DNA from: Klebsiella electrica | GTDB lineage: Bacteria > Pseudomonadota > Gammaproteobacteria > Enterobacterales > Enterobacteriaceae | DNA: 64,000 nucleotides | Assembly: GCF_006711645.1 (NCBI RefSeq) | Contig: NZ_CP041247.1 | Coordinates: 3,348,001-3,412,000 of the forward strand | Reading direction: 5' to 3' | In this document: positions 33,862 to 44,612 of the stretch, one piece after another | Position numbering within the stretch: the stretch's first letter is position 1 | Layout: every line of letters begins with the position of its first letter | Translations under genes and position numbers: made by a program | Notes under the pieces: generated by a model | Seen by the model: the letters and a program-made list of their open reading frames with translations, nothing else | Told to the model about the DNA's origin: nothing | Database searches by the model: none

Positions 33862-35436
33862 TTACAAACCCGCAATTTTTTTCGACTGGTGATAAAGCAC
33901 ACCGGTCAACGGTAGAGAAATCGCGATCATCAGCATCGCGTAAGGCGCCGCAGCGACATAATCTATCTCGCTGGTTAATGCCCAAAAGCCGGTGGCCAGC
34001 GTGCGGGTTCCCAGCGGTGAAAGCAGCAGCGTCGCCGTCAGTTCGTTGCTGACGCCGAGAAAGACCAGAGCGGCCCCGGCCGTCGCACCCGGCGCGGCGA
34101 GACGCAGTGTGATGCTCCATAGCGCCCGCCCCGGGCTTCTTCCCAGACTCCGCGCGACATTTTCCAGCTCCACCGGTGCCTGGGCGATCCCGGCGCGAAG
34201 ATTGATCAGCGCGCGGGGCATAAACATCAGCAGATAGGCCAGAAACAGCGTCACTTCGGTCTGGTAAATAGGGCGGGCGTAGTGAATGGTCACCGTGACC
34301 AGCGCCAGCGCGGTCACGATTCCCGGCAGCGAACTGGTTATGTAATTACACCCTTCGAGCAGGCGAAACAGGCGATGCGGATAGCGAATCCCCAGCCAGG
34401 CGATGGGGATACCGCAGGCGGTCGTCAGTAGCGCCCCGCAGGCCCCCAGCATGATCGTCTGACGCAGCGAGAGCCACAGATCGGCGTTCATCCAGCTCCC
34501 GAGGCCGCCCAACCAAAGCCAGCGGCACAGCACCATCAGCGGTACTCCCAGCGCCAGCAGCAGCAGCGCGCACAGCAGCGCCTGCGCAGCAACGGTCGCC
34601 ATCACGTTCATGTGTTTGCGTTTCTGCTCGCGCGCGGCCCCGGCGCCTATACGGGCATAGCGCGCTTTCCCCCGGGTGATGCTCTCCAGCAGCAGGAACG
34701 CCAGGCAGCACAGCGCCAGCACGCCGGCCAGCATATTGGCCGCCGGACCGCTGAAAGTGGACTGGAACTGGTCATAGATAGCGGTCGTAAAGGTGTCGAA
34801 GCGGATCATCGCATACAGGCCGTATTCCGCCAGCAGGTGCAGCGCCACCAGCAGCGCGCCGCCACAAATGGCCAGCTTCAGCTGCGGTAACACCACGCGG
34901 AAAAAAACCTTCCACGGCGGCGTGCCCAGCGAGGCGGCAACGTCTTCCAGCGTTGGATCCAGGCGGCGAAGCACCGCCGCGACCGGCATATAGATAAAGG
35001 GATAGTAGGCAAGCACCGAAAGGAACACGCCGGAGGAGAGGCCGTGCATCGATGGCACCGCGCTGACCCAGGCATAGCTCTGGACAAACGCCGGAATCGC
35101 CAGCGGAGCAACCGCCAGCGCTGACCAGATCTGTCGCCCCGCCAGGGTCGTGCGTTCGGTCAACCACGCGACCGTCACCCCAAGCGCAATGCACGCCGGG
35201 ACGGTCAGGGCGCTGAGCCACAGCGTATTGCTGAGTAACTCCCCGACGCGCGGACGGAATACCAGCGCTTTAATGGTCTCCCATCCAGTATCAATCCCCA
35301 CGGCAATCACAAAACCCGGCGGGAGAAGCGCCAATAATGAAAACAGTATCGCTAATGCAACCATCGGAAATGCAGGACGCCTGCGCTCAGGCAGGCGTCG
35401 TACTTTTTTTCCGAGTGTAAGACTCAGACCAGACAT
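33862..35436 (-). CDS. kfuB: Ferric iron ABC transporter permease KfuB (FbpB/SfuB-like)
   Basis: 524 residues, two fused permease halves with about 12 membrane segments. Each half has an EAA-type loop: [20 protein letters not shown] and [20 protein letters not shown]. It is the Fe(III) channel. It follows kfuA by 24 bases and abuts kfuC. Confidence 0.88.
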   Translation of the reverse strand: MSGLSLTLGKKVRRLPERRRPAFPMVALAILFSLLALLPPGFVIAVGIDTGWETIKALVFRPRVGELLSNTLWLSALTVPACIALGVTVAWLTERTTLAGRQIWSALAVAPLAIPAFVQSYAWVSAVPSMHGLSSGVFLSVLAYYPFIYMPVAAVLRRLDPTLEDVAASLGTPPWKVFFRVVLPQLKLAICGGALLVALHLLAEYGLYAMIRFDTFTTAIYDQFQSTFSGPAANMLAGVLALCCLAFLLLESITRGKARYARIGAGAAREQKRKHMNVMATVAAQALLCALLLLALGVPLMVLCRWLWLGGLGSWMNADLWLSLRQTIMLGACGALLTTACGIPIAWLGIRYPHRLFRLLEGCNYITSSLPGIVTALALVTVTIHYARPIYQTEVTLFLAYLLMFMPRALINLRAGIAQAPVELENVARSLGRSPGRALWSITLRLAAPGATAGAALVFLGVSNELTATLLLSPLGTRTLATGFWALTSEIDYVAAAPYAMLMIAISLPLTGVLYHQSKKIAGL

Positions 35437-35460
35437 AAGGTATTCACTTCACCGGAGGGA

Positions 35461-36477
35461 TCACAGCAGGCCAGCTTGCGTCATCAGTTCGATAACTTTT
35501 TTACTGTTCAGTGAAGAGGGTTCCACTTTCGGCGCATCCAGCTCTTTCAGCGGCGTCAGTTTCGGGTTAGAGGCGGCGCCAACGCCCACGGCATATTCAA
35601 AGGCATTATTGGTTCTCAGATCATCCTGACCCTGTTTGCCGGTGATCCACTTGATGAAGGCCTGAGCCTGCTCCTGATGTTTGCTGGACGCCAGCACGCC
35701 GCCGCCAGAGATGCTGACAAAGGCACCCGGATCCTGATGTTTGAAGTAGTACAGTTTGGTATTTTTGCTGTTCTCGCCGGTTTTGGCCTGATCGACAAAG
35801 CGGTAGTAATGGTAAATCACCCCGCCATCAATTTGCCCGGCGTTGACGGCCTTCATCACGGTGCTGTTGCCTTTATAGGCCACGAAGTTGGTTTTCATCG
35901 CTTTGAGCCAGTCCAGCGTGGCTTTCTCGCCCTTCAGCGCCAGCATCGCACTGACAATGGCCTGGAAATCCGCGCCCGATGGCGAAGCGGCCCAGCGCCC
36001 TTTCCATTCCGGTTTCGCCAGATCCATCAGAGAATGCGGCAACTGAGATTCGCTGATCTTTTCCGGGTTATAGACAAAAACGGTACTGCGCGCGGCGATG
36101 CCGATCCAGCGGCCATGCTCAGGACGAAATTCCGGCGCCACCTGGCTTAAGGTGTCGGCGTTAAGCGGTGCGAACAATTTCGCATTGTCGACCAGGACCA
36201 TTGCCGGGGAGTTTTCCGTCAGGAAAACATCAGCCGGCGAAGCCGCGCCTTCCTGCACCAGCTGATTTCCCAGCTCGCTGTCGCCGCCGTTACGCAGAGT
36301 CACTTTGATACCGGTTTCTTTGGTAAAGCCATCCACCCACGACTTGACCAGATTTTCATGCTGCGCGTTATAGACCACGATGCCTTCAGCGCTTTCGGCC
36401 GCCAGGGCCTGAGGGGCAAGGAACACAGAAGCGGCGACGAGCGCGGCGGAGCAGTATGACGACAGGCGAAAATTCAT
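35461..36477 (-). CDS. kfuA: Ferric iron periplasmic binding protein KfuA (FbpA/SfuA-like)
   Basis: 338 residues with a signal peptide cleaved near ALA-AES (about residue 27). The mature protein starts with GIVVYNAQHENLVKSWVDGF, and the paired tyrosines of FbpA appear in GVIYHYYRFVD. It binds Fe(III) in the periplasm. A Fur-box-like sequence lies about 75 bases upstream. Orthologues in Klebsiella are called kfuA and in Serratia sfuA. Confidence 0.88.
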   Translation of the reverse strand: MNFRLSSYCSAALVAASVFLAPQALAAESAEGIVVYNAQHENLVKSWVDGFTKETGIKVTLRNGGDSELGNQLVQEGAASPADVFLTENSPAMVLVDNAKLFAPLNADTLSQVAPEFRPEHGRWIGIAARSTVFVYNPEKISESQLPHSLMDLAKPEWKGRWAASPSGADFQAIVSAMLALKGEKATLDWLKAMKTNFVAYKGNSTVMKAVNAGQIDGGVIYHYYRFVDQAKTGENSKNTKLYYFKHQDPGAFVSISGGGVLASSKHQEQAQAFIKWITGKQGQDDLRTNNAFEYAVGVGAASNPKLTPLKELDAPKVEPSSLNSKKVIELMTQAGLL

Positions 36478-36550
36478 GTGCTAATCCTTAGTATTGATAG
36501 ACAAATGGCCGCCGATAACCTGGCCGAAAAGGATTAAAACATAGAGAAAT

Positions 36551-36575
36551 GGTAATGATAATGAAAACAATTACC
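36551..36575 (-). promoter_or_regulatory. Fur-box-like site upstream of kfuA
   Basis: GGTAATGATAATGAAAACAA followed by TTACC resembles the GATAATGATAATCATTATC consensus and is flanked by matching GGTAAT / ATTACC arms. It suggests repression by Fur-Fe(II). Confidence 0.7.
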
Positions 36576-36884
36576 ATAAACTGGAAACAGTTAAAAACAC
36601 TGCCCTGAAAAGTTTTCTTATCTGAAAATGCTTTATTTAAAACAAGATAAAATGAAAGGTTAAAATAACCTTAAGAAAAGATCATTTTCCGCTGAGAATA
36701 TAAAAAATATGATCCCGGTTGCATTTCTGCGCCGACAAAAATCCCACCTCTGCTCCGATATCCTGCCCGCTGCCGAAAGCCCATTCCGCCACGCTACGCG
36801 GTCAGTCAATCCTGAGCGGCTTGTGGAGCAAAGCGCACGCGATAAAACAAGACTCCCCGTCCTTCAGGGTGGGAAGCCGGTCAG
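36576..36884. other. Intergenic with TnpB-type end hairpin
   Basis: An AT-rich part adjoins the kfu promoter. A different, GC-balanced part from about 36710 ends in CTCCCCGTCCTTCAGGGTGG (from 36853), which folds as a small hairpin like those at the 3' ends of IS200/IS605 tnpB-type elements. No transposase frame is readable, so at most it is a remnant. Confidence 0.3.
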
Positions 36885-37834
36885 TCACTTGTTTTCAGAC
36901 TGACGGTGCAATGGCATACGCCACAGATCGTAGCGCTCTTGTCCAGCGTTGATCACTCCCGCGAAGTGATCATTGAGTCTGCTTGAGGTAAAGACCAGAT
37001 CCCCGTCGGGCCGGATGGCTGGCGTATCGGGCCAGTGAACCTGCGTACTGGAGGCCACCAATGTCATCGACCTGGTTTGGGGGTCATATTTGACGATGCC
37101 GTTATGGGTGACATCCGTGATGTAGAGATTGCCAGCGCTATCCGTGACAAGGCCGTCGGTGTTACCTCCTACCGACCCCAGATCCTCTATCCGATCGGCA
37201 ATCTGTGGGTGGGTCGCGCTCGCTTCTCGCAGGATGGCAGTAGGCAGCGCATGCGCGTGTGTTCCCGTGGTCACCGTCCAGTACAGCGTGTCTGCATTCG
37301 GGGACAGAGCAATACCGTTGATGCCGATCTGCAGCGGTTTCCCCGGCCAGACTTCCGCTATCGGAGATATAAGCGACACGTCGCTTCTCATCGACCACGA
37401 CATCATTCAGGAAGCTTGCCTTGCGGTCTGCCACCCCATCCAGGGGGATGCTTTTTATCGTGCTGCCAGACTTCAGGTCCAGAACCATCAGTTTCTGCGC
37501 CCCGACTGGTGATTCGGTTTCACCTGCGACAAAGCCCATGTCCAGCGCCCACAGCCAGCCGTTTTTGCGATCGACATAGAATCCGAGGACGTTGCGCAGG
37601 CTCTTATCGGGGGCCGCATCCAGCGCATTCCCCCGGCGGGACGGGAATGCGCTCAGACGCGCCGGCCCTGACGGAATCGTGGTATCCAGAAAAGACCTCC
37701 GGGCCCTCCCAGCTCACGCCAGCATAGCTGCGCCAGCGTTCGAGCGGCGTACCCTCTGCCGCGCTAGCCACCGTTGCGAAAGAGAGCAACGCCGCCATCG
37801 CCATGGCGGGCAGGCGATTTATTGAGTTGGACAT
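36885..37834 (-). pseudogene. Decayed yellow/MRJP-family secreted protein gene
   Basis: Three partial frames on the minus strand belong to one gene. The N-terminal part (37834 to about 37690) has a signal peptide and ERWRSYAGVSWEGPEVFSG. A middle frame (about 37690 to 37375) reads GFYVDRKNGWLWALDMGF and FLNDVVVDEKRRVAYISDSG. The last frame (37380 to 36885) reads IGINGIALSPNADTLYWTV and NLYITDVTHNGIV. Frameshifts lie near 37690 and 37375. At the second, family sequence between ISDSG and the GINGIALSP block is missing, so there is also a deletion. It is divergent from a LysR gene, its probable former regulator. Confidence 0.75.
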
Positions 37835-38112
37835 GAATATGCTCCGTTAATTAAAGGGGGAAGTTAAAAGCCAGCAGAATACGGGCAACCGGTTCATGTG
37901 AAGTCGCGATAACGTTGCGCTCATTGAAACCCGGAGAGGACATCCCACATCGCGGCCCCAGCGCCATGCGTTGTCAGTACGTGGACAGGCGCTTAGCCGC
38001 AAATATCGCGCCTCCCGACGCCCTCCAGGTGATGCCTGCGGGTCACTTTGCTCATCGCCAGAGTGGAGATAAATTAGCGAAACTGAAAAACATTTGTTCC
38101 TTGAAGAGCAAA

Positions 38113-39024
38113 ATGAGCCGGAAATTCGATTATCTGGGAGATGTTGAGGTTTTCATTACCGTTGTTGAACACGGCTCATTTACCGCGGGCGCCGTCGCTC
38201 TTGCAACCACCCCATCCGTTTTAAGTCGTGCGGTCTCCCGGCTTGAGGCGCGTCCTGGCCGACAGCTCTTACAGCGAACCACGCGGCGTATTAGTCTGAC
38301 GGAAGCCGGACGGATATATTTCGAGCAGACACGCTCAGCCTTTACCCTACTCGATGAGGCGGAATGCGAAGTTCAGGGCCAGGAAGGAGAACTGACGGGG
38401 CGTGTACGAATGAGCGTCCCGACAAGCTATGGCCACTACCGGCTCCCCCCTTTGCTGGCACGCTTTCCCCGACAGTACCCGCAGGTTCAGGTAGAACTGA
38501 ACATCACCAATCGTAATGTCGATCTGGTCGCTGAAGGGTTCGATCTGGCGATCCGCCTGGGTCAGATGCCTGACAGTGGCCAGGTTGCACGCAAGCCAGA
38601 GGATGCCGGACTGCTGCTGGTGGCATCACCCGATTATCTTCGGCAAATGGGAACGCCTCAGACGCTGGAAGATCTGCAACGGCACGTCTGTCTGCCTTTT
38701 GTCATGCCCCGAACAGGACGTCGCGCGCCCTGGGTGTTTCGTGATGCCGGTCGCGAAGTCGACTGGCTTCCCGTTTCATATATTGAAACGTCAGATGATG
38801 TGCTCGGCGTAGTATCACTGGCTGAACAGGGTATTGGCATCTGCCAGAGCTATGAGTTCATCGTCCATCAGCGGATACAACGCGGGCAGTTAGTCGAGGT
38901 GCTGCCACAACTGCGTGGGCGCTCCCGACCTTTCTCCGTTATCTATGCCCCCCATCGACACCAATCGACAGCCACGCGGGCTATGATTGATCTTCTGACC
39001 TCGGGAGTGATAACGCCCCCCTGA
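38113..39024 (+). CDS. LysR-family transcriptional regulator
   Basis: 303 residues from the ATG at 38113, the normal LysR start (MSRKFDYLGDVEVFITVVEH); a frame from 37915 adds an unlikely 66 residues. The helix-turn-helix is GSFTAGAVALATTPSVLSRA, and the effector domain contains GRVRMSVPTSYGHYRLPPLL and ends in a PPP-like tail. It resembles the YafC/DsdC-like group. It is divergent from the MRJP pseudogene 278 bases away and seems intact. Confidence 0.88.
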   Translation: MSRKFDYLGDVEVFITVVEHGSFTAGAVALATTPSVLSRAVSRLEARPGRQLLQRTTRRISLTEAGRIYFEQTRSAFTLLDEAECEVQGQEGELTGRVRMSVPTSYGHYRLPPLLARFPRQYPQVQVELNITNRNVDLVAEGFDLAIRLGQMPDSGQVARKPEDAGLLLVASPDYLRQMGTPQTLEDLQRHVCLPFVMPRTGRRAPWVFRDAGREVDWLPVSYIETSDDVLGVVSLAEQGIGICQSYEFIVHQRIQRGQLVEVLPQLRGRSRPFSVIYAPHRHQSTATRAMIDLLTSGVITPP

Positions 39025-39060
39025 CAGCGTAAAGACAATACCTTCTTACCAGACCGCAAC

Positions 39061-39077
39061 CCCCCGCAGGACGGGGG
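39061..39077. terminator. Hairpin between convergent lysR and ribE-like genes
   Basis: CCCCCG-CAGGA-CGGGGG is a 6-bp GC stem in the 86-base gap between convergent genes. No T-run follows on either strand. Confidence 0.35.
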
Positions 39078-39110
39078 ATAGCGTATTTCCCGAACATGGC
39101 TGCGCGCCGG

Positions 39111-39719
39111 TTATTTCCGGGCCAGCACGCGTTCTACGGTATCGACTACCGCCTGAGTCTGCGGATCAATTTCAATATTTACCCGGTCGCCCCGTTTTTT
39201 GGCGCCCAGCGTCGTGCGTTGCAACGTTTCCGGAATCAGGTGTACCCAAAAACCGTCCGCCGCGACCTCCCCGACGGTGAGGCTGATTCCATCAACGCCG
39301 ATATATCCTTTGTAGAGGATATATTTCATTAATGTCGGCTCCCGGACCTTAAATCCAATCCGGTGGTTATTTTCCGTAACCCGAATTTGCACCACTTCTG
39401 CGGTGGTCATAATGTGGCCCGACATCAGGTGGCCGCCTATTTCATCGTTGAATTTAACGGCACGCTCGACGTTGACGTGTTCGCCCAGGCGAAGCGTTGC
39501 CAGATTGGTCACGCGCAGCGTCTCTTGCATTAAGTCAAAACTGACTCTCGCCCCATCGATCCTGGCAACGGTCAGGCAACAACCGTTGTGTGCCACCGAT
39601 CCACCGGTTTCCAGCCCAGGGAGCAGTTGTGCAGGTAACTTCACCACATGAGTACGAAAATTGTCCTTTTCGTCGATAGACAAGACCTCAGCGGTGCCGC
39701 TTACAATACCGGTAAACAT
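39111..39719 (-). CDS. ribE: Riboflavin synthase alpha-chain paralogue linked to nifJ
   Basis: 202 residues with the two lumazine-binding repeats of riboflavin synthase: [17 protein letters not shown] plus [10 protein letters not shown] in the first, [14 protein letters not shown] and GISLTVGEV in the second. It closely resembles the E. coli enzyme but is about 11 residues shorter at the C-terminus. It dismutates two lumazines to riboflavin. It begins 78 bases after the nifJ stop on the same strand, with no clear terminator between, so it may be co-transcribed. A housekeeping copy is expected elsewhere. It could raise FMN for the flavodoxin NifF (inference). Confidence 0.88.
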   Translation of the reverse strand: MFTGIVSGTAEVLSIDEKDNFRTHVVKLPAQLLPGLETGGSVAHNGCCLTVARIDGARVSFDLMQETLRVTNLATLRLGEHVNVERAVKFNDEIGGHLMSGHIMTTAEVVQIRVTENNHRIGFKVREPTLMKYILYKGYIGVDGISLTVGEVAADGFWVHLIPETLQRTTLGAKKRGDRVNIEIDPQTQAVVDTVERVLARK

Positions 39720-39797
39720 ATTTTGCTCCTGTCATTATTCGTGAGCGCATCATGACCATTTGACAGTGTGTCACCCTCATCTGGCCCTCTACTCCGG

Positions 39798-42700
39798 CTA
39801 TTCCTCACCGGCCAACCGCCGATACTGCGCAAAGCGGGCCCGCGCATCCTCCTCGGTTCGGCTGAAAAGCGCATCCGCAAGATGCGGCGTCGTTTTGTGC
39901 AATGAGGCATAGCGTACTTCGCCAAGCAAAAAGTCGCGGAAGCTCTCTTCCGGCTCTTCGGAATCCAGCATAAACGGCGTTTTACCTTCGGCTTCGCGCT
40001 GCGGATGATAGCGCCACAGGTGCCAGTATCCCGCTTCAACCGCCCGTTTCGCCTCACGTTGGCTACAGCGCATCCCGGCTTTCAGACCGTGGTTAATACA
40101 GGCAGCATAGGCAATCACCAGCGACGGTCCCGGCCAGGCTTCGGCCTCGGCGATAGCCCGCAGAGTCTGATCTTTATCGGCGCCCATGGCGACCTGGGCC
40201 ACATAAACATTGCCGTAGCTCATCGCCATCATGCCAAGGTCTTTTTTCCGCGTGCGTTTACCCTGGGCGGCAAACTTCGCAATCGCCGCCACCGGGGTTG
40301 ATTTAGACGACTGCCCGCCGGTATTGGAGTAAACCTCGGTATCAAACACCAGAATATTCACATCCTCGCCGCTCGCCAGCACGTGGTCGAGCCCGCCAAA
40401 ACCAATATCGTAGGCCCAGCCGTCACCGCCGAAAATCCACTGCGAACGGCGGACAAAATAGTCGCGGTTCTGCCACAGCTGCTCCAGCAGCGGCACGCCC
40501 TCTTTTTCCGCCGCCAGCCGTTCACTGAGCCGGTCGGCGCGTTCGCGGGTGCCCTCGCCCTGGTCCTGCAGCGTCAGCCACTGGCGCATCGCGTCGAGGA
40601 GTTCCTCGCTTACCGGCAGCGTCATCGCGACGGTGATATCATCGGCAATGTGTTGACGCACTGCCTGGCCGCCCAGCATCATGCCGAGTCCAAATTCCGC
40701 GTTATCCTCAAACAGCGAGTTCGCCCATGCCGGGCCGTGACCGCGGTGGTTAGTGGTATAGGGAATCGACGGCGCGCTGGCCCCCCAGATAGAAGAGCAG
40801 CCGGTGGCGTTAGCGATCAGCATTCGGTCGCCAAACAGCTGGGTTATCAGCCGGGCATAAGGCGTTTCTCCGCAGCCCGCGCAGGCACCGGAAAACTCCA
40901 GCAGCGGGGTTTCAAACTGGCTGCCTTTGACCGTCGTTTTAGCAAACGGATTGTGCTTCGGCGTCAGCGCCAGCGCATAGTCCCAGACCGGCGCCATCTG
41001 GCGCTGGCTATCGAGAGGCTGCATTTTTAGCGCCTTGCCGCGCGAAGGACAGATATCCACGCAGTTGCCACAGCCGGAACAATCCAGCGGCGAGATAGCC
41101 AGATGATAGTGATACGCCTTCGCCCCCTGCGCGGGCTTGCTCAGCAGTCCGACCGGGGCGGCATCCTGCTCTTCGTCATTAAGCAACGCCGGGCGGATCG
41201 CCGCATGCGGGCAGATAAAGGCGCACTGATTACACTGCGTGCAACCCTCGGGCTGCCAGACCGGCACTTCCAGCGCGATCCCGCGTTTCTCCCAGGCGGC
41301 GGTTCCCGAGGGAAAGGTTCCGTCCTCCATACCGACAAAGGCGCTCACCGGCAGCCGATCGCCGCACTGGCGGTTCATCGGCTGCAAAATATCGCGGATG
41401 AAATCCGGCATCATGACTGAAGCCTGCGCCGCGGGTTCATCCAGCGTCGCCCAGTGGGCGGGTATCGTCACCTGATGCAGCGAGGCCATGCCCAGCTCAA
41501 TCGCCCGCTGGTTCATCTCGATCACCCCCGCCCCTTTGCTGCCGTAGCTTTTTTCAACCGCCTGCTTGAGGTAATCCGCGGCGGTCTGCGGGTCGATAAT
41601 CGCCGCCAGTTTAAAGAACGCCGCCTGCATCAGCATATTAAACCGCCCGCCCAGCCCGAGCTCGCGGGCGATGTCCACGGCGTTGAGGGTATAAAAACGG
41701 ATATTTTCCCGCGCCAGATAGCGCCTGAAGCTGACCGGCAGATGCTGCTCCAGCTCGGCATCAGACCAGCTACAGTTGAGCAGAAAAGTCCCGCCAGGCT
41801 GTAACCCATCCAGCAGGTCATAACGCTCAACGTAGGATTGCTGCGAGCAGGAGATAAAATCGGCGCGATGGATCAGGTAGGGCGAATTGATCGGTCGGTC
41901 GCCGAAGCGCAAATGCGAAACGGTAATGCCGCCGGATTTCTTCGAGTCATAGGAAAAGTAGGCCTGCGCATAGAGCGCGGTTTTGTCGCCGATAATTTTA
42001 ATCGCGCTTTTATTGGCCCCGACGGTGCCGTCCGAGCCCATGCCCCAGAATTTACAGGCGGTAATCCCGGCATGAGAGACCGCCAGCGTCTGCTGACGCG
42101 GCGGTAGCGAGGTAAAGGTCACATCATCGACAATTCCCAGCGTGAATCCGTCCATCGGCAGCGGCTGGTTCAGATTGTCAAACACCGCCGCGATATCGTC
42201 GGGCAGAACATCTTTGCCGCCCAGCGCATAGCGGCCACCGACAATCAGCGGCGCATCGTCGTGATGGTAGAACGCGTTTTTCACATCCAGGCACAGCGGT
42301 TCGGCCTGAGCGCCGGGCTCTTTGGTACGGTCGAGGACCGCAATACGCTGTACGGTTTTCGGCAACTGAGCAAAGAAGTGGGCCAGCGAAAAAGGGCGAA
42401 ACAGATGCACGCTGAGTAGCCCAACCTTCTCTCCCGCCGCGTTTAGCGTATCTACCACTTCCTGGATGGTGTCGCAGACCGACCCCATGGCGATAATCAC
42501 CCGTTCGGCATCCGTCGCGCCGGAGTAGTTAAACAGATGATATTCCCGCCCGGTGAGCGCGCTGATTTGCGCCATATAGCTTTCGACCATGTCGGGCAGC
42601 GCCTGATAAAAACGGTTGCCCGCCTCCCGTTCCTGAAAGTAGATATCCGGGTTTTGCGCCGTGCCGCGGATGACCGGGTGATCCGGATGCAGCGCGTTAC

Positions 42701-43313
42701 GACGGAAACGGTCCAGCGCCGACCGGTCCAGCAGCGTCGCCAGCTGGTCATACTCCAGCACCTCGATTTTTTGAATTTCGTGCGAGGTACGAAAACCGTC
42801 GAAGAAGTTAACAAACGGGATGCGTCCCTTAATCGCCGCCAGATGCGCCACCGCCGACAAATCCATCACCTGCTGGACGTTGTTCTCCGCCAGCATCGCG
42901 CAGCCGGTCTGGCGAACCGCCATCACGTCCTGATGATCGCCAAAAATATTCAGCGAGTTGGTCGCCAGCGCCCGGGCGCTAACGTGAAAGACGCCCGGCA
43001 GCAGTTCACCGGCGATTTTGTACAGATTGGGGATCATCAGCAGCAACCCCTGCGACGCCGTATAGGTAGTGGTCAGCGCCCCGGCCTGCAGCGCGCCGTG
43101 TACCGCGCCTGCCGCCCCGGCTTCCGACTGCATCTCCATTAAACGCACCGGCTGGCCAAAGAGGTTCTTTTTCCCTTGCGCCGCCCACTCATCGACGTTT
43201 TCCGCCATCGGCGTGGAGGGGGTAATGGGATAAATCGCTGCGACCTCGGTAAAGGCATAGGAGATCCAGGCCGCCGCGGCGTTGCCATCCATTGTTTTCA
43301 TTGTTCCGGACAT
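39798..43313 (-). CDS. nifJ: Pyruvate:flavodoxin oxidoreductase NifJ
   Basis: 1171 residues, the length of Klebsiella NifJ and nearly identical to what I recall of it. Two ferredoxin-type clusters are seen (CTQCNQCAFICP, about 690, and CSGCGNCVDICP, about 745). A third cluster cysteine pair is in CAGCGE, and thiamine diphosphate binding is in GGDGWAYDIGFGGLDH. It oxidises pyruvate with CoA to acetyl-CoA and reduces flavodoxin NifF, the electron route to NifH. It is divergent from nifH and has a sigma-54 promoter at 43382-43399. Confidence 0.97.
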   Translation of the reverse strand: MSGTMKTMDGNAAAAWISYAFTEVAAIYPITPSTPMAENVDEWAAQGKKNLFGQPVRLMEMQSEAGAAGAVHGALQAGALTTTYTASQGLLLMIPNLYKIAGELLPGVFHVSARALATNSLNIFGDHQDVMAVRQTGCAMLAENNVQQVMDLSAVAHLAAIKGRIPFVNFFDGFRTSHEIQKIEVLEYDQLATLLDRSALDRFRRNALHPDHPVIRGTAQNPDIYFQEREAGNRFYQALPDMVESYMAQISALTGREYHLFNYSGATDAERVIIAMGSVCDTIQEVVDTLNAAGEKVGLLSVHLFRPFSLAHFFAQLPKTVQRIAVLDRTKEPGAQAEPLCLDVKNAFYHHDDAPLIVGGRYALGGKDVLPDDIAAVFDNLNQPLPMDGFTLGIVDDVTFTSLPPRQQTLAVSHAGITACKFWGMGSDGTVGANKSAIKIIGDKTALYAQAYFSYDSKKSGGITVSHLRFGDRPINSPYLIHRADFISCSQQSYVERYDLLDGLQPGGTFLLNCSWSDAELEQHLPVSFRRYLARENIRFYTLNAVDIARELGLGGRFNMLMQAAFFKLAAIIDPQTAADYLKQAVEKSYGSKGAGVIEMNQRAIELGMASLHQVTIPAHWATLDEPAAQASVMMPDFIRDILQPMNRQCGDRLPVSAFVGMEDGTFPSGTAAWEKRGIALEVPVWQPEGCTQCNQCAFICPHAAIRPALLNDEEQDAAPVGLLSKPAQGAKAYHYHLAISPLDCSGCGNCVDICPSRGKALKMQPLDSQRQMAPVWDYALALTPKHNPFAKTTVKGSQFETPLLEFSGACAGCGETPYARLITQLFGDRMLIANATGCSSIWGASAPSIPYTTNHRGHGPAWANSLFEDNAEFGLGMMLGGQAVRQHIADDITVAMTLPVSEELLDAMRQWLTLQDQGEGTRERADRLSERLAAEKEGVPLLEQLWQNRDYFVRRSQWIFGGDGWAYDIGFGGLDHVLASGEDVNILVFDTEVYSNTGGQSSKSTPVAAIAKFAAQGKRTRKKDLGMMAMSYGNVYVAQVAMGADKDQTLRAIAEAEAWPGPSLVIAYAACINHGLKAGMRCSQREAKRAVEAGYWHLWRYHPQREAEGKTPFMLDSEEPEESFRDFLLGEVRYASLHKTTPHLADALFSRTEEDARARFAQYRRLAGEE

Positions 43314-43381
43314 TGTTCAATCCTCGAAGGTGAGAGGCATCTTCGCCGCCACAAAAAAGCGGCAAACCCAGTTGTTGCCTC

Positions 43382-43399
43382 AAGCACAGCCTGTGCCAG
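43382..43399 (-). promoter_or_regulatory. Sigma-54 promoter of nifJ
   Basis: On the minus strand CTGGCACAGGCTGTGCTT has GG and GC separated by 10 bases, about 70 bases before the nifJ start. The two TGT-N10-ACA sites at 43505 and 43551 lie about 130-190 bases upstream of it as well as of nifH. Confidence 0.8.
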
Positions 43400-43504
43400 C
43401 TCGCGAATTACAAAATAATTAGCGTTAATTCAATATCTTAGAGGGGAATTTGCCGCATATAGCGCGGAGAGATTGCGTGAAATAAGACACTGAGCGCGAC
43501 AAGC

Positions 43505-43520
43505 TGTTGAACAGGCGACA
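43505..43520. promoter_or_regulatory. NifA upstream activator site (TGT-N10-ACA), nifJ-proximal
   Basis: TGT-TGAACAGGCG-ACA fits the palindromic NifA consensus exactly. Its centre is about 176 bases from the deduced nifH +1 and about 140 from that of nifJ. Confidence 0.7.
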
Positions 43521-43550
43521 AAGCGCCACCATGGCCGCGGCGAGCAGAAT

Positions 43551-43566
43551 TGTTCTGTTTCCCACA
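43551..43566. promoter_or_regulatory. NifA upstream activator site (TGT-N10-ACA) of nifH
   Basis: TGT-TCTGTTTCCC-ACA matches the known Klebsiella nifH site. It is centred about 130 bases upstream of the nifH +1. Confidence 0.9.
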
Positions 43567-43632
43567 TTTGGTCGCCCTATTGTGCCGTTTTGTTTTGCGC
43601 CCGTCGCAGCAGATCAAAGTAAATTACATATA

Positions 43633-44599
<967 letters not shown>

Positions 44600-44612
44600 G
44601 CACAGGACAATT

